Below are positions 16,867-24,993 of a stretch of 33,986 bases of DNA, piece after piece. Source of the stretch: Vibrio hibernica (GTDB lineage Bacteria; Pseudomonadota; Gammaproteobacteria; Enterobacterales; Vibrionaceae); assembly GCF_015223435.1 (NCBI RefSeq), contig NZ_VHKO01000029.1, positions 1 to 33,986 on the forward strand. The letters are read 5' to 3'. Each line of letters opens with the position of its first letter. Positions within the stretch are counted from its first letter, which is position 1. The notes under the pieces are model-generated. The model did not search any database, was not told the DNA's origin, and saw only the letters and a list, made by a program, of their open reading frames with translations. The position numbers and the translations under genes are program-made.

Positions 16867-17384
16867 AGATACATTCCTAATATTATTTTTATTGTGCAGA
16901 TTTTTCTGCTTTAAGTTATTAGGAAGAAAATGATAACGATGTATTACGTGGCCGTCCTGCCACTTATACCCAAACAAATTTAAGGGTATAAACAGATAGA
17001 GTGAAACCTAGTGCAAGGTAACCTATCACTTCCTTTCTATAGATTATTCTGCTGCCTTTTATCTATTGATACAAGCCTCAGCAGAGCGCAATAAGTTTTT
17101 TAAACTTCATTTAGGTTAATAATTAGCGATAAAGTCTAGGTGTGATGTTGGAATAGTTTAGCTGACTGGAAATTGCAGTGAAATTCAATATAAAAAATTA
17201 TAACAACATGGCAACAATGAGATCTAAGCATTATTTTTGATCCATAGTTCGTACCTTTTAAGCCACGACCAATGGTAATGCCTTATTTTATGGCTTAGAT
17301 CAAGTAACCACCTCATTCAAAATGATAATTTCACTATTAATATAATCCCCTACCCATAAATGGGTACACCAGAGGTGGTGACAC
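16867..17384. other. Intergenic region between the divergent NRAMP-like gene and dcuB
   Basis: These 518 bp hold no credible gene. TATAAT at 17341-17346 could be the -10 of dcuB, but no good -35 is seen, which suggests an activator. I searched for an FNR site (TTGAT-N4-ATCAA) and found only imperfect halves. TCTGCTG (17048-17054) and CAGCAGA (17079-17085) could form a hairpin in the leader of the NRAMP-like gene. Confidence 0.5.
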
Positions 17385-18710
17385 ATGTTTTACATACATA
17401 TGCTTTTATTACTTGCCGTCATATTTATCGGCATTCGTTTCGGAGGCATCGCGTTTGGTTTGCTCGGTGGCCTTGGCGTTACTGTGCTAGCTTTCGTATT
17501 TGGAATAGCACCAGGAACACCACCGATAAGCGTTATGCTGATTATTCTGGCGGTGGTTGCTGCATCTGCGACTTTGGAAGCCACTGGCGGTCTAAAGCTC
17601 TTAGTTAAATTTGCGGAAAAATTATTAAGAAAACATCCAAATCAAATCGTATTTCTCGGCCCTTTTTGCACTTATCTTTTAACTATCCTTGTTGGTACAG
17701 GCCACAGTGTTTACCCACTTTTACCTGTTATCTACGATGTCTCGATTAAAAAAGGTATTCGTCCTGAGCGTCCAATGGCAATGGCGTCAGTGGCATCTCA
17801 AATGGGGATCACAGCTAGCCCTATTGCAGCTGCCGCCGCGGTTGTAATGGCAACCGCGGCTAAAAACGACCTTGATATCTCACTTATTCATGTATTACTC
17901 GTGACCATTCCGGCTACATTTTTCGGCTTAATGGCGGGTTGTACTTGGAGTTTATTCCGCGGTAAAGATCTGGATAAAGATGAAGCTTACATTGAACGTT
18001 GCAAGAATCCAGCGTTTAAAGAAGCATTAATCGATGAGTCTGCGGAAGGCGCAAACAGTGTTGCCAACAGCAAAAAGGCGAAAACAGGCCTGACTGTCTT
18101 TTTATGCGGTATCGCAATTGTCGTATTCGTTGCCATGTTTGGTAAAGATTTGAACTTACTACCAAAAGGCGTGGGTATGTCGGTGGCAATCCAGTTCTTA
18201 ATGCTGGCTGTTGGCGCAGTCATTCTGCTATTTACTAAAATTGATCCAAAAGAGATCGTTAAAAGTAATGTATTTACCGCAGGTATGACGGCGGTCATCA
18301 TTATCTTTGGTATTGCTTGGATGAGTGACACTATCATTGAACACCACAAGCCCTATTTAATTGAAATGGTCAGCGATATTGTAAGCGTTCACCCTTGGAC
18401 ATTTGCACTGGCAATGTTTGCAACGTCAGTATTCCTTAAAAGCCAAGCAGCGGTACTGACTATAATGTTCCCGCTAGGTTTTTCTTTAGGCATTCCACCT
18501 GAAGTATTAGTGGGTGTTATCCCCGCTTGTTACGCTTATTTCTTTTTCCCATTTTACCCATCAGATCTTGCAGCCATTACCTTTGACCGTTCGGGTACAA
18601 CCTCAATTGGGAAGTATGTTCTAAATCACAGCTTCTTCATTCCGGGTATTATTGGTGTATCAACGGCAACTTGTATTGGTTATTTTATTTCAACGACCAT
18701 ATTAGGCTAA
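17385..18710 (+). CDS. dcuB: Anaerobic C4-dicarboxylate transporter, DcuB type
   Basis: This 441-aa inner-membrane carrier exchanges fumarate, malate or aspartate for succinate during anaerobic growth. It is hydrophobic throughout, with about 12 predicted membrane segments. Family signatures include 'MLIILAVVAASATLEATGGL', 'TILVGTGHSVYPLLPVIYDVSIKKGIRPERPMA' and 'FRGKDLDKDEAYIE', closer to DcuB than DcuA. The last third ('FLKSQAAVLTIMFPLG...ACYAYFFFPFYPSDLAAITFDRSGTTSIGKYVLNHSF') is also conserved. GAGGTGG lies just before ATG 17385. It is followed by a strong terminator and stands alone as a transcription unit. DcuA is the main alternative. Confidence 0.85.
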   Translation: MFYIHMLLLLAVIFIGIRFGGIAFGLLGGLGVTVLAFVFGIAPGTPPISVMLIILAVVAASATLEATGGLKLLVKFAEKLLRKHPNQIVFLGPFCTYLLTILVGTGHSVYPLLPVIYDVSIKKGIRPERPMAMASVASQMGITASPIAAAAAVVMATAAKNDLDISLIHVLLVTIPATFFGLMAGCTWSLFRGKDLDKDEAYIERCKNPAFKEALIDESAEGANSVANSKKAKTGLTVFLCGIAIVVFVAMFGKDLNLLPKGVGMSVAIQFLMLAVGAVILLFTKIDPKEIVKSNVFTAGMTAVIIIFGIAWMSDTIIEHHKPYLIEMVSDIVSVHPWTFALAMFATSVFLKSQAAVLTIMFPLGFSLGIPPEVLVGVIPACYAYFFFPFYPSDLAAITFDRSGTTSIGKYVLNHSFFIPGIIGVSTATCIGYFISTTILG

Positions 18711-18728
18711 ATAGTCATCTGAAATTGC

Positions 18729-18769
18729 AATAACCCCCAATATTGATTATTCAACTATTGGGGGTTATT
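18729..18769. terminator. Terminator after dcuB
   Basis: AATAACCCCCAATA (18729-18742) and its exact complement (18756-18769) form a 14-bp perfect stem with a 13-nt loop. It lies between dcuB and the convergent yqjG-like gene and is probably bidirectional, although the T tract is interrupted. Confidence 0.85.
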
Positions 18770-18820
18770 TGATTATTAAAGCTTATCTCATTGATTCTCT
18801 GCCACTTTTATTACCTTAAC

Positions 18821-19759
18821 TTAACCACGCCCATGTGGGGTGGTTAAATCCAAATCAGGTCCTTTAGGCACAACTTGAGTTGGGTTAATCCCTTTATGGC
18901 TAAAATAGTAATGGCGTTTAATATGTTCAAAACTTACGGTGTCTGCCACATTACCAATCTGATACAGCTCCTTCATATAGCCTTGAAGGTTAGGATAATC
19001 GGCAATGCGCTTTAGATTGCATTTAAAGTGGCCCACATACACCGCATCAAAACGAATCAAGGTAGTAAACAAACGCCAATCTGCTTCTGTTATTTTATCG
19101 CCCACAAGGTAACGATTGGTGCCTAAATGTTGATCGACTTTATCCAATGCAGCGAACAAACTATCAAAAGATTCCTCATAAGCTGACTGCGTAGTAGCAA
19201 AACCAGTTTTATATACACCATTATTAATATTTGGATAAACAAACTCATTCCACTCATCAATTTCTGTCTGTAACTCTGCAGGATAATAATCGTCAAAATT
19301 ACCTGTTAATTCATTAAACGCGCTATTAAACATGCGTAAGATTTCAGACGATTCATTATTCACAATGGTGTTGGTTTTCTTATCCCAAAGCATTGGAATC
19401 GTGACTCTACCTGAATAACCCGATTTTGCTTTAGTATACAGTTGATGCATTTTAGTAAATCCAAACAACGGTTCTGGTTCACTAAACTCCCAGCCATTTT
19501 CGAGCATATCAGGACTGACTACTGTCACGTCGATATGTTCTGTTAAGCCTTTAAGCTCACGCATGATTAACGTACGGTGCGCCCATGGACAGGCAAGAGA
19601 TACATATAAATGATAGCGACCGGATTCAGGTTGAAATGGCGCATCTGGTTTGGTTTCAATCCAATGACGAAATCCTGCATCTTCACGTACAAACTTACCG
19701 CCATTAGATTTCGTGTCATACCATACATCATGCCAAAGACCATCAACTAACTTACCCAT
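18821..19759 (-). CDS. yqjG: Glutathionyl-hydroquinone reductase (YqjG/Xi-class GST)
   Basis: This 312-aa cytoplasmic enzyme reduces glutathionyl-hydroquinones to hydroquinones using glutathione. The thioredoxin-like N-terminal domain has the diagnostic 'LACPWAHRTLI' with catalytic C57. The GST C-terminal helical domain includes 'YLVGDKITEADWRLFTTLIRFDAVYVGHFKCN', and the family end 'INPTQVVPKGPDLDLTTPHGR' is present. Length agrees with Xi-class GSTs (about 310-330). The start is ATG 19759 with AAGGTGAT upstream. It is divergent from the DUF1289 gene. Confidence 0.93.
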   Translation of the reverse strand: MGKLVDGLWHDVWYDTKSNGGKFVREDAGFRHWIETKPDAPFQPESGRYHLYVSLACPWAHRTLIMRELKGLTEHIDVTVVSPDMLENGWEFSEPEPLFGFTKMHQLYTKAKSGYSGRVTIPMLWDKKTNTIVNNESSEILRMFNSAFNELTGNFDDYYPAELQTEIDEWNEFVYPNINNGVYKTGFATTQSAYEESFDSLFAALDKVDQHLGTNRYLVGDKITEADWRLFTTLIRFDAVYVGHFKCNLKRIADYPNLQGYMKELYQIGNVADTVSFEHIKRHYYFSHKGINPTQVVPKGPDLDLTTPHGRG

Positions 19760-19935
19760 ATCATCACCTTCTTTTTGTTAGCGTATTCATTTATAGATTC
19801 AGTTCAGTATAGCCCCCCTAATCATTCATCACACCGGAGCAAGTTGATGGTTTTGTTCGAAAGATTTGAATAAGTATACTCGTTATTATTGCCATGATAG
19901 AGTTCGCTTATTCTCGTTAACCGATAAAGCCTTCG

Positions 19936-20250
19936 ATGAAATCACCTTGTATTGCCGCCTGTAAAAACAACGATGGGATCTGTTCTGGTTGCCATAGAAC
20001 CATGAGCGAAATTCTAAATTGGAGCAAAATGAACGATGCTGAACGCGACACTATTATGGATAAACTCAGCAGTAAAAAGGCAACTCATGATTGCCCAGAG
20101 TGTAATGCACAAACCCATTGTGATATCGCGGCAGGAAAAGAAACTTGCTGGTGTTTTAGTGTCGAAAAAAGGGAGCTTGATAGCCAATATAAACATTGTT
20201 TATGTCGTAAATGCCTAGGCAATAAAGAGCTTATTTCGGTAGTGTTCTAG
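19936..20250 (+). CDS. DUF1289 + cysteine-rich CWC protein
   Basis: This small 104-aa protein is rich in cysteine. The N-terminal half, 'SPCIAACKNNDGICSGCHRTMSEILNWSKM', is a DUF1289 domain (C-x3-C...C-x2-C). The C-terminal half, 'CPECNAQTHCDIAAGKETCWCFSVEK...CLCRKCL', matches the cysteine-rich CWC pattern. Together about 14 cysteines suggest two metal (probably zinc) sites. Function is unknown in both families. The last codons read GTG TTC TAG, and the TAG is formed at the junction with the IS5-family element (TA of the target plus the first G of the IS). Without the insertion the next bases would give TAA, so the protein is unchanged. Confidence 0.8.
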   Translation: MKSPCIAACKNNDGICSGCHRTMSEILNWSKMNDAERDTIMDKLSSKKATHDCPECNAQTHCDIAAGKETCWCFSVEKRELDSQYKHCLCRKCLGNKELISVVF

Positions 20251-21132
20251 GGCGTGTTGATCTTTGCTGTTCATTTCGTGTTCAACAATACATCGGTAGC
20301 CACATTAACATGAATGCCAGCGATAACATGCTGGCATAATTCCTTTCTAGTTTGTCATATCTACTTGAAATAGCTCGATAATGCTTAATTCTCCCAAAGG
20401 CATTTTCGACCAAGTGCCGATACTTATATAGACACCAATCCATACTATCTTTGTCTATATCTTGTCCGTAATTGCGTTTCGCAATTACCGTTTCTCCGCC
20501 ACGTTCCTTAACAAAAGTACGGAAAGATTCGCTGTCATATCCTTTATCACAAACGATGGTATTAACTTCATCGAGTTGCTCAACTAAGCTTTCGGCATGC
20601 ACTATATCGTGGCGTTGTCCTTCTGATAAATCAAAGCAAATCGGCAGGCCACCACTATCCACGGCTAAGTGAATTTTGGTTGAGTTGCCCCCGCGACTTT
20701 TTCCTATTTGCTCTGAGCTTTCAGTAGCTGCACCTGTGCTATGCTGGTGCGCTCGAACTATAGAGCCATCAAGAAAGACCCATTCAAAATCAGCCATGCT
20801 AGATAAGCTTTTGAAAAGCTTATCTAAAATCCCTTTCTTTGACCAAAGATTAAATCGTCTGTAAACGGTACTCCACTCTCCGAACTCAGAGGGTAGATCT
20901 CGCCAAGGAATACCTGTTCTCATTCGATAAAGTATTCCTTCAAATGTCATTCGATGTTCAGTTTTATCGTAAATACGACCTGTACTTTTCATAATTTGGA
21001 GTAGCAGTTCCCAGCGAATATCAGTTAGCATTGTTCTTGGCATGGTATTGGTTATGGTTTTATTTTTGGCGAAGCAAATTATAACTCTTTACCATGCTAT
21101 TCAAAAAACACTCACGAAAGATCAACATGCCC
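20250..21132 (-). mobile_element. IS5-family insertion sequence, 883 bp
   Basis: Terminal inverted repeats are GGGCGTGTTGATCTTT at the left and GGGCATGTTGATCTTT (read inward) at the right, with one mismatch in 16. They are flanked by TA on each side (20248-20249 and 21133-21134), the 2-bp duplication expected for this type. One transposase frame fills most of the element on the minus strand. The IS sits exactly in the stop codon of the DUF1289 gene. Confidence 0.92.
20282..21043 (-). CDS. IS5-family transposase (IS427-like), single frame
   Basis: This 253-aa DDE transposase has an N-terminal DUF4096-like region ('RMTFEGILYRMRTGIPWRDLPSEFGEWSTVYRRFNLWSKKG'). The catalytic residues are D in 'VFLDGSIVRAHQHSTGA', D in 'IVCDKGYDSESFR' and E in 'HLVENAFGRIKHYRAISSRYDKL'. 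Many IS5 elements of this size need a frameshift between two frames; this copy is in one open frame and looks intact. The start is ATG 21043, just inside the right end of the element. It is antisense to the host gene. Confidence 0.92.
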   Translation of the reverse strand: MPRTMLTDIRWELLLQIMKSTGRIYDKTEHRMTFEGILYRMRTGIPWRDLPSEFGEWSTVYRRFNLWSKKGILDKLFKSLSSMADFEWVFLDGSIVRAHQHSTGAATESSEQIGKSRGGNSTKIHLAVDSGGLPICFDLSEGQRHDIVHAESLVEQLDEVNTIVCDKGYDSESFRTFVKERGGETVIAKRNYGQDIDKDSMDWCLYKYRHLVENAFGRIKHYRAISSRYDKLERNYASMLSLAFMLMWLPMYC

Positions 21133-21155
21133 TAATAAGTAGCCTAAAATAAAAA

Positions 21156-21180
21156 AGCAGCACTACAAAATAGTGCTGCT
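21156..21180 (-). terminator. Terminator of the mviM-like gene
   Basis: AGCAGCACTA (21156-21165) and its exact complement (21171-21180) form a 10-bp stem with a 5-nt loop. On the minus strand it is followed by T6, so it terminates the mviM-like transcript. It lies just outside the IS5-family element. Confidence 0.85.
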
Positions 21181-21202
21181 GATATTGACTCTAACCATTT
21201 AG

Positions 21203-21301
21203 TTATAAATTTTTCCCATTGCTCTCAATCACTTTTTGATACCAATCCTCATCTCGCTTTAAACGGTGTAATTTAATGCGAGATAAGGAAAGTAAACACT
21301 G
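21203..21301 (-). other. In-frame coding-like tail downstream of the mviM-like gene
   Basis: After the mviM-like stop (TAG, 21320-21322) the same frame meets TAA, then reads about 32 codons containing 'SRIKLHRLKRDEDWYQKVIE' before a TAA at 21203-21205, right before the terminator hairpin. It has no ATG and no ribosome site. It may be a remnant of a longer 3' end or of a lost small gene. An imperfect 18-bp tandem duplication (AGTGGCCTTAAATAGCTC and AGTAGTCTTAAATAACAG) makes up the junction. Confidence 0.3.
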
Positions 21302-21319
21302 TTATTTAAGACTACTGAG

Positions 21320-22255
21320 CTATTTAAGGCCACTGACTACTTTATGGCATACCGCTTCCGCCAGTTGGTGCGAACTTAAGTTTCTCGCCATTTGATTGTC
21401 GGGTAATACACCAGTTTTAACGACATTAATCCACTCATGGATCATGGATTCAAACCCTTTCGTTGCCAGCATTGGTTGCCAATCTTTTTCTTGCAACAAT
21501 TCGGTTTTATCCTCTTGCCATAAGATACCCGAAATAAAGTTATCAAATTGATAGGATTGATTATCAAAATTAGCACTGACTCTTTCTTGTGTACGACCAA
21601 ACATTCGGTTCATCGAAGCTTGTAACAATGTGCCATTTTGTTGCCATTCGACATCGACTCTTGCCAATTTATCGCCTTGGAATTGCGAGATAATATGCAA
21701 ATCTTGCACGTCTGTTTTAGCAAAGATATTGATGCTATCTAATGGGTGAATAAAATCATCAAAAATAAAAGTCCGAACGTCACCAACCTGATTAAAGCGG
21801 TGTTTTTCCCAGCATAATGAGCGTAGAGATTGCTGTGGTTTGCCTTTTTGTACATCCACTAAATGTTGATTATAAAAAGGAATATGACGTCGATTAAACC
21901 CAAGATATAACGGCTGTCGATGCTGTTCCGCTAATTCATAAAGCGCCTCACAATCATGAGCGTTATCTGCCAATGGTTTATCCACATAAGTTGGGACTCT
22001 TGCTTTTAAGAAAAAAGCGGCAATACTTGGGTGGCTACTCGTGGCACTGTGGATCATCACCGCATCTACGCCTGCCGTTAACAATTGCTTATAATCCGTA
22101 TACGTTTCTTTAATTCGATATTGCGCAGCAACTTGGGCCAATCCAGTAGAGTCACGGCTACATAGCACCCAGTTCACGTTAGAAAATGTGGTGGTAATAA
22201 ACGGTAAATACGCTTTCTTCGCTATATCACCAATGCCAATTAAAGCAATTTTCAT
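21320..22255 (-). CDS. mviM: Gfo/Idh/MocA-family oxidoreductase, MviM-like
   Basis: This roughly 311-aa NAD(P)-dependent oxidoreductase has an N-terminal Rossmann motif ('KIALIGIGDIAKKAYLPFI') and the family signature 'VDKPLADN'. It also has 'LGFNRRHIPFYNQHL' and 'EKHRFNQVGDVRTFIFDDFIHPLDSI', where the Lys/His-type catalytic region lies. The sequence follows E. coli MviM along most of its length. Substrate is unknown for this group; despite the name, a virulence role is not implied. I chose ATG 22255 because AGGGA lies 7 bp before it; another ATG two codons earlier lacks spacing. The gene is monocistronic and ends before the hairpin at 21156-21180. Confidence 0.8.
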   Translation of the reverse strand: MKIALIGIGDIAKKAYLPFITTTFSNVNWVLCSRDSTGLAQVAAQYRIKETYTDYKQLLTAGVDAVMIHSATSSHPSIAAFFLKARVPTYVDKPLADNAHDCEALYELAEQHRQPLYLGFNRRHIPFYNQHLVDVQKGKPQQSLRSLCWEKHRFNQVGDVRTFIFDDFIHPLDSINIFAKTDVQDLHIISQFQGDKLARVDVEWQQNGTLLQASMNRMFGRTQERVSANFDNQSYQFDNFISGILWQEDKTELLQEKDWQPMLATKGFESMIHEWINVVKTGVLPDNQMARNLSSHQLAEAVCHKVVSGLK

Positions 22256-22463
22256 ATCCATTCCCTGTCTATTATTTTGATTAACCCATCTTAGCGAATT
22301 ACGCCTATTTTGTCTTTCAACACTCCGTTTTCTAGGAATAAAAAAGGTTATTGCTCCCTCTTATATTTCCTATTTATCGGCTAAAGCTTATAAAGTGAAT
22401 TCATCCCACACGAACAGTTACCGTGACTTAGATCTCACACCTATTATTTAGTGAATAAATCTG

Positions 22464-22469
22464 TATAAT
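22464..22469 (+). promoter_or_regulatory. Candidate -10 element upstream of ybiT
   Basis: TATAAT, preceded by TG and followed by TTCGCCGCC, is a perfect -10 hexamer about 205 bp before the ybiT start. No strong -35 is visible. If used, the leader RNA would include the structured repeat element at 22494-22635. Confidence 0.4.
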
Positions 22470-22493
22470 TCGCCGCCTATTAATTTATATATT

Positions 22494-22635
22494 TATGCCC
22501 AAATAATTGAAGTTTCAGTGAGGCGACCAGTAAACAAAGCCCCATGAGCTTAGCTAGCCTAAGTGATGGGGTGAGTGAACGTAGCTAACGACTGTTTAAA
22601 AGAACAAAGCTGAAGCTTCAAGTAAAACGGGTATA
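22494..22635. repeat. Structured 142-bp inverted-repeat element in the ybiT leader
   Basis: The ends are imperfect inverted repeats: TATGCCC...TTGAAGTTTCAG at the left and CTGAAGCTTCAA...GGGTATA at the right. Between them a second hairpin pairs CCCCAT (near 22543) with ATGGGG (near 22574) around GCTTAG/CTAAGT. The form is that of a MITE-like or REP-like repeat of the kind scattered in Vibrionaceae genomes, or of a folded 5' leader. Only one copy is present in this window. Confidence 0.6.
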
Positions 22636-22672
22636 TCATCCGATCTGGCCTACCAGGCTCTAGGGAACATCT

Positions 22673-24277
22673 TTGATATCTACTGCAAACATCACCATGC
22701 AATTCGGCGCTGAACCGTTATTTGAAAACATTTCTGCTAAGTTTGGTAACGGAAACAAATACGGCCTAATTGGCGCCAATGGATGTGGTAAATCAACCTT
22801 CATGAAGATCCTAAGTGGTGCGCTTACGCCGAGCTCTGGCAACGTTTCTATCACGCCAGGATTAAAACTTGGGGTACTAAGCCAAGACCAATTTGCATTT
22901 GAAAAACATAATGTTATCGATGTTGTGATCATGGGTGACCGCAAGTTATGGGAAGTTAAGCAAGAACGTGATCGTATCTATTCACTGCCAGAAATGAGCG
23001 AAGCGGATGGCATGAAGGTTGCCGAGCTTGAAAGCGAATTTGCCGAGATGGATGGTTACACTGCCGAAAGCCGTGCGGGTGATATTTTGATCCAAGCGGG
23101 TATTGAAGAAGAATTTCATTTTGGGCTAATGCAGCAAGTCGCCCCCGGTTGGAAATTGCGCGTATTACTCGCTCAAGCTTTATTTGCTAACCCAGATATT
23201 TTATTGCTCGATGAACCAACCAACAACTTGGACATCAACACCATCAACTGGCTAGCAGAAGAGCTAAACCAGCGTAAGTGCACCATGATCATCATCTCGC
23301 ACGATCGCCACTTTTTAAACTCTGTATGTACTCATATGGCGGATATCGATTATGGTGAGTTGCGTATTTATCCGGGTAACTACGAATATTTCCTTGAAGC
23401 ATCTGGCCTAATTCGCGATCAATTATTATCTAATAATGCGAAAAAAGCGGCAGAGATCAGTGAACTGCAAGATTTCGTGAATCGCTTTGGCGCCAATGCA
23501 TCTAAAGCGAAACAAGCCAGTTCTCGCGCTAAAAAAATGGATAAAATTAAACTGGATGAAGTCAAATCCACCAGCCGTATTAGCCCATCAATTGACTTCG
23601 GTGAAGGTAAAAAACTGCACCGTCTAGCCCTTGAGTTACGAGACTTAGGCCATGGATTTGATGGCGAGACCTTATTCGAAAAAGGTAATTTATTATTAGA
23701 AGCTGGTACTCGCTTAGCGATCATTGGCGAAAACGGCGTAGGTAAAACGACTTTCCTACGTTGTTTAGTCAAAGAGTTAGAGCAAAACCACGGCATTGTA
23801 AAATGGTCTGAAAATGCTTCTGTTGGTTACTGCCCACAAGACAGTACGGTAGATTTCGACAATGATCTCAGTATTTTTGATTGGATTTCACAGTGGCGTA
23901 CCGTGAAGCATGATGACTTGATGGTTCGAGGTATTTTAGGCCGTTTATTATTCACCGCTGACGATGCCAATAAAAAAGCCAAGAACTGTTCAGGTGGTGA
24001 GAAGAACCGCCTATTATTTGGCAAATTAATGATGCAAGACATTAACGTTTTGGTGATGGATGAGCCAACCAACCACATGGATATGGAAGCGATTGAAGCA
24101 TTAAATAATGCACTGAAAGGTTATCAAGGTACGTTAATTTTTGTTAGCCATGACCGTAAGTTTGTGTCTTCTCTTGCCACATCGCTTATTGATGTAAAAG
24201 ACAAACAATTAGTGCAGTTCCAAGGTACTTATGATGAATATCTTTCGCATCAAAAAAGAATGTTAGCATCTGCCTAA
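22673..24277 (+). CDS. ybiT: ABC-F family ATPase YbiT
   Basis: This 534-aa soluble protein with two tandem ATP-binding cassettes and no membrane domain belongs to the ribosome-associated ABC-F group. NBD1 has Walker A 'GANGCGKST' (residues 34-42), a degenerate signature region ('[15 protein letters not shown]') and Walker B '[12 protein letters not shown]'. NBD2 has 'GENGVGKTT', the canonical 'CSGGEKNR' and '[12 protein letters not shown]'. The linker ('[23 protein letters not shown]') is the charged P-site tRNA interaction motif region. The sequence closely follows E. coli YbiT. The start is TTG 22673 with AGGGA about 7 bp upstream, and it aligns with the E. coli N-terminus. It follows a long structured leader. 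Confidence 0.93.
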   Translation: MISTANITMQFGAEPLFENISAKFGNGNKYGLIGANGCGKSTFMKILSGALTPSSGNVSITPGLKLGVLSQDQFAFEKHNVIDVVIMGDRKLWEVKQERDRIYSLPEMSEADGMKVAELESEFAEMDGYTAESRAGDILIQAGIEEEFHFGLMQQVAPGWKLRVLLAQALFANPDILLLDEPTNNLDINTINWLAEELNQRKCTMIIISHDRHFLNSVCTHMADIDYGELRIYPGNYEYFLEASGLIRDQLLSNNAKKAAEISELQDFVNRFGANASKAKQASSRAKKMDKIKLDEVKSTSRISPSIDFGEGKKLHRLALELRDLGHGFDGETLFEKGNLLLEAGTRLAIIGENGVGKTTFLRCLVKELEQNHGIVKWSENASVGYCPQDSTVDFDNDLSIFDWISQWRTVKHDDLMVRGILGRLLFTADDANKKAKNCSGGEKNRLLFGKLMMQDINVLVMDEPTNHMDMEAIEALNNALKGYQGTLIFVSHDRKFVSSLATSLIDVKDKQLVQFQGTYDEYLSHQKRMLASA

Positions 24278-24303
24278 ACGTTAACGTTAACGTTCATTAG
24301 TAC

Positions 24304-24338
24304 TTGACCGTTATTGTACATTGCGCAATAACGGTCAA
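24304..24338. terminator. Hairpin between convergent ybiT and MAPEG genes
   Basis: TTGACCGTTATTG (24304-24316) and its exact complement (24326-24338) form a 13-bp stem with a 9-nt loop. No T run follows, so it may end transcription poorly or protect the 3' end of the mRNA. A triple AACGTT (24277-24294) precedes it. Confidence 0.6.
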
Positions 24339-24373
24339 CAATCCACTTTCAGCATGACTTACCGGCTATATTT

Positions 24374-24772
24374 CTAGAACGTTAATGCTTTTAATAAAAG
24401 TGCGATACACAATAAAAAACCCACAACATACGTCCCTAACGCTCCCACAAACCGCAACGCATTTGGTTTTTCTAACGTGCGTGGAAACAATAGCCCCGCC
24501 GCTGCTACATATCTAAATACCGTAATAAGCACCATACACCACAACACCCAGCTAGAAATCGGCATTGTGCCTAAGATGTATATCAGTAACGCAATAATTG
24601 GAACATATTCCGTCGCATTACTATGTGCTCGTATTGCTTTATATAGCGGATCCTTAGGATCGGAATTATGTCCAATTACTGTATTGGTTTGACGCCTCGC
24701 CATCGAGACTTGAAAAGCAAGACCCATCACTAAAAAAGCCAACAGGCTGACACAAATTAAAGATACTAACAT
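24374..24772 (-). CDS. MAPEG-family membrane protein
   Basis: This 132-aa integral membrane protein has four hydrophobic segments. It carries the MAPEG motif 'AIRAHSNATEYVPIIALLIY' (R-x3-N-x2-E). MAPEG proteins include microsomal glutathione transferases; bacterial members such as YecN mostly have unknown substrates. It is convergent with ybiT. The start is ATG 24772, with AGGTCTCC upstream on the coding strand acting poorly as a ribosome site (reads GGAGACC), so the start is likely but not certain. Confidence 0.85.
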   Translation of the reverse strand: MLVSLICVSLLAFLVMGLAFQVSMARRQTNTVIGHNSDPKDPLYKAIRAHSNATEYVPIIALLIYILGTMPISSWVLWCMVLITVFRYVAAAGLLFPRTLEKPNALRFVGALGTYVVGFLLCIALLLKALTF

Positions 24773-24860
24773 AAGGTCTCCATTATTTAATTAACTCGAT
24801 TTAAGTAAGCGTGTTTATATCAAAGCTTGATTGACTGATTAACACAGTATGGTAGATAAA

Positions 24861-24888
24861 TAAAAAGCAGCACCGATTGGTACTGCTT
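24861..24888 (-). terminator. Terminator of the opp operon
   Basis: On the minus strand AAGCAGTACC pairs with GGTGCTGCTT (one mismatch) around AATC, and is followed by TTTTTATTT. It lies about 105 bp after the oppF stop. Confidence 0.75.
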
Positions 24889-24993
24889 CTATATTGTTAC
24901 TACACATTTTCGCAGAAGAATAGCTCTCATCCCTAACGAGTCAATTATTCGAGATGGAGATGACCCACTACGCGAACCAGTCCATTACACGAC

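Noticed and set aside
17220..17384. FNR or CRP site upstream of dcuB
   Set aside because: Only half-sites such as TTTGATC and GATCAAG were seen, without the required symmetry or spacing.
16867..17384. Manganese riboswitch (yybP-ykoY) before the NRAMP-like gene
   Set aside because: The only hairpin seen (17048-17085) does not show the conserved yybP-ykoY core as far as can be read by eye.
17987..18349. 120-aa minus-strand open frame inside dcuB
   Set aside because: It lies wholly antisense to a conserved transporter and has no start signal; its hydrophobic character mirrors the codons of dcuB.
23419..23796. 125-aa minus-strand open frame inside ybiT
   Set aside because: Antisense to the conserved ABC-F gene, with no independent support.
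24277..24294. Triple AACGTT repeat after ybiT as an operator
   Set aside because: It lies at the 3' end of ybiT between convergent genes, so a regulatory role in initiation is unlikely; it may be a simple repeat.
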